Part shown: positions 4,618 to 5,108 of the stretch, piece by piece | Position numbering within the stretch: position 1 is the stretch's first letter | How the letters are laid out: each line of letters starts with the position of its first letter | Assembly (NCBI GenBank): GCA_017882655.1 | Contig: JADGPB010000216.1 | Span: forward strand, 1-5,108 | Length of the DNA: 5,108 bases | Direction of reading: 5' to 3' | Origin: Propionibacteriales bacterium | Lineage (GTDB): Bacteria > Actinomycetota > Actinomycetes > Propionibacteriales > Propionibacteriaceae | Notes under the pieces: generated by a model | Databases searched by the model: none | The model's input: the letters and a program-made list of their open reading frames with translations, nothing else | What the model was told of the DNA's origin: nothing | Position numbers and translations under genes: made by a program

Positions 4618-5108
4618 ATGACATCGACGAGCCGCGACGTGGCGCGCGCGGCAGGGGTTTCGGTCGCGACGGTGTCGAGGGCTTTCTCGGAAAAGGGAGC
4701 GGTCTCGGAGAACACTCGCCGCCGGGTGCTCACTGAGGCCCGCCGTCTGGGCTACAGCCCGAACCCCGCGGCGCGACGCCTGATCACCGGCCGCTCCGGC
4801 AACATCGGCCTCATCGTTCCTGACCTCGCCAACCCCTTCTTCGCCGACATCATCAAGGGCGTGCAGCGCAGCGCCCGTGAGGCCCGGCAGGCGATCCTCG
4901 TCGCCGACACCGACGAGCAGGCGCGGTTGGAGGGTGACGCGCTGCGGAGTCTCGCCCGTCAGGTCGACGGAGTGATCCTCGCCTCGCCTCGGTCGGCGAT
5001 CGAGGATCTGCCCGACGATCTCAACATCCCGATCGTGCTCATCCACCGCCAGTCACCGGGGTGGTGGAGCGTCAGCGCCGACTTCGGCGAGGGCATGCGG
5101 CAGGCACT
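4618..5108 (+). CDS. LacI-family transcriptional regulator (5' part, runs off the window)
   Basis: The frame opens at ATG 4618 after GGGAGGA (4607-4613), a strong ribosome-binding site, and stays open to the end of the window (163 complete codons). Residues 5-24 form the LacI-type helix-turn-helix (SRDVARAAGVSVATVSRAFS), with recognition helix SVATVSR (15-21). RRLGYSPNPAARRLITGRS (42-60) is the linker and hinge helix, with L55 as the residue expected to insert at the operator's central CpG. NIGLIVPDLANPFFADIIKG (62-81) starts the periplasmic-binding-protein-like effector domain, followed by QVDGVILASPRS (115-126). Such proteins usually repress sugar uptake or catabolic genes until a sugar binds. 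About half of a typical 330-350 residue protein is present, and the effector cannot be deduced. The upstream palindromes suggest autoregulation; any regulated transport or catabolic genes would lie downstream of the window. Confidence 0.95.
   Translation, partial: MTSTSRDVARAAGVSVATVSRAFSEKGAVSENTRRRVLTEARRLGYSPNPAARRLITGRSGNIGLIVPDLANPFFADIIKGVQRSAREARQAILVADTDEQARLEGDALRSLARQVDGVILASPRSAIEDLPDDLNIPIVLIHRQSPGWWSVSADFGEGMRQA

Noticed and set aside
1962..4733. Minus-strand open frame of about 920 codons opposite leuA
   Set aside because: It is antisense to leuA, part of the dioxygenase gene and the regulator start, all with strong family motifs. Its product is rich in Arg, Val, Asp and Leu with no domain pattern, as expected for a shadow frame in GC-rich DNA.
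1..5108. CRISPR array, tRNA, rRNA, insertion sequence or phage attachment site
   Set aside because: No regularly spaced direct repeats, cloverleaf, transposase motif or terminal inverted repeats were found on either strand.

Overview
This window looks like ordinary chromosome from a high-GC Gram-positive bacterium (Actinobacteria). Supporting signs are the strong G/C preference at third codon positions, an Era with the actinobacterial-style G4 variant TKTD, a leuA of the long (about 600 residue) class preceded by a leucine-codon leader peptide, and several likely leaderless promoters with a TAGAGT-type -10 placed 7 nt before an ATG. The genus cannot be settled by eye. No insertion sequence, phage gene, CRISPR array or stable RNA gene was seen.

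Layout. Bases 1-71 hold the last 22 codons of an unidentified gene that overlaps the start of era by ATGA, so the two are translationally coupled. Era (68-985) is a complete ribosome-assembly GTPase. A 40-base gap with a weak hairpin separates it from a convergent GNAT acetyltransferase gene of the RimJ/RimL type (minus strand, ATG at 1661). That gene is divergent from a complete class III (LigB/DODA-like) extradiol dioxygenase gene (1732-2502). The short interval between them holds a perfect 15-base inverted repeat and a candidate promoter facing each way.

The 140 bases before leuA form the most informative regulatory stretch. They contain a 15-residue leader peptide with three consecutive leucine codons (2527-2574). 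A perfect 11-bp hairpin begins six bases after those codons. A third segment, carrying the leuA Shine-Dalgarno sequence, can pair with the same right arm. The geometry fits leucine-responsive translation attenuation in which starvation turns leuA on. leuA (2643-4436, 2-isopropylmalate synthase) is complete and ends before a 12-bp hairpin terminator.

The last 491 bases are the 5' part of a LacI-family regulator gene running off the end of the window. Its 5' region has a perfect 20-bp palindrome centred on AACGTT and a second operator-like AAACGTTT site, probably for autoregulation.

How the genes relate. The genes are mostly independent units: ribosome assembly (era), leucine synthesis (leuA), two possible modification or catabolic enzymes sharing a divergent control region, and a sugar-type regulator whose targets lie outside the window. 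I did not find a convincing undescribed multi-gene system. The strongest leads are the leuA leader, the shared 1695-1709 operator and the lacI operators.
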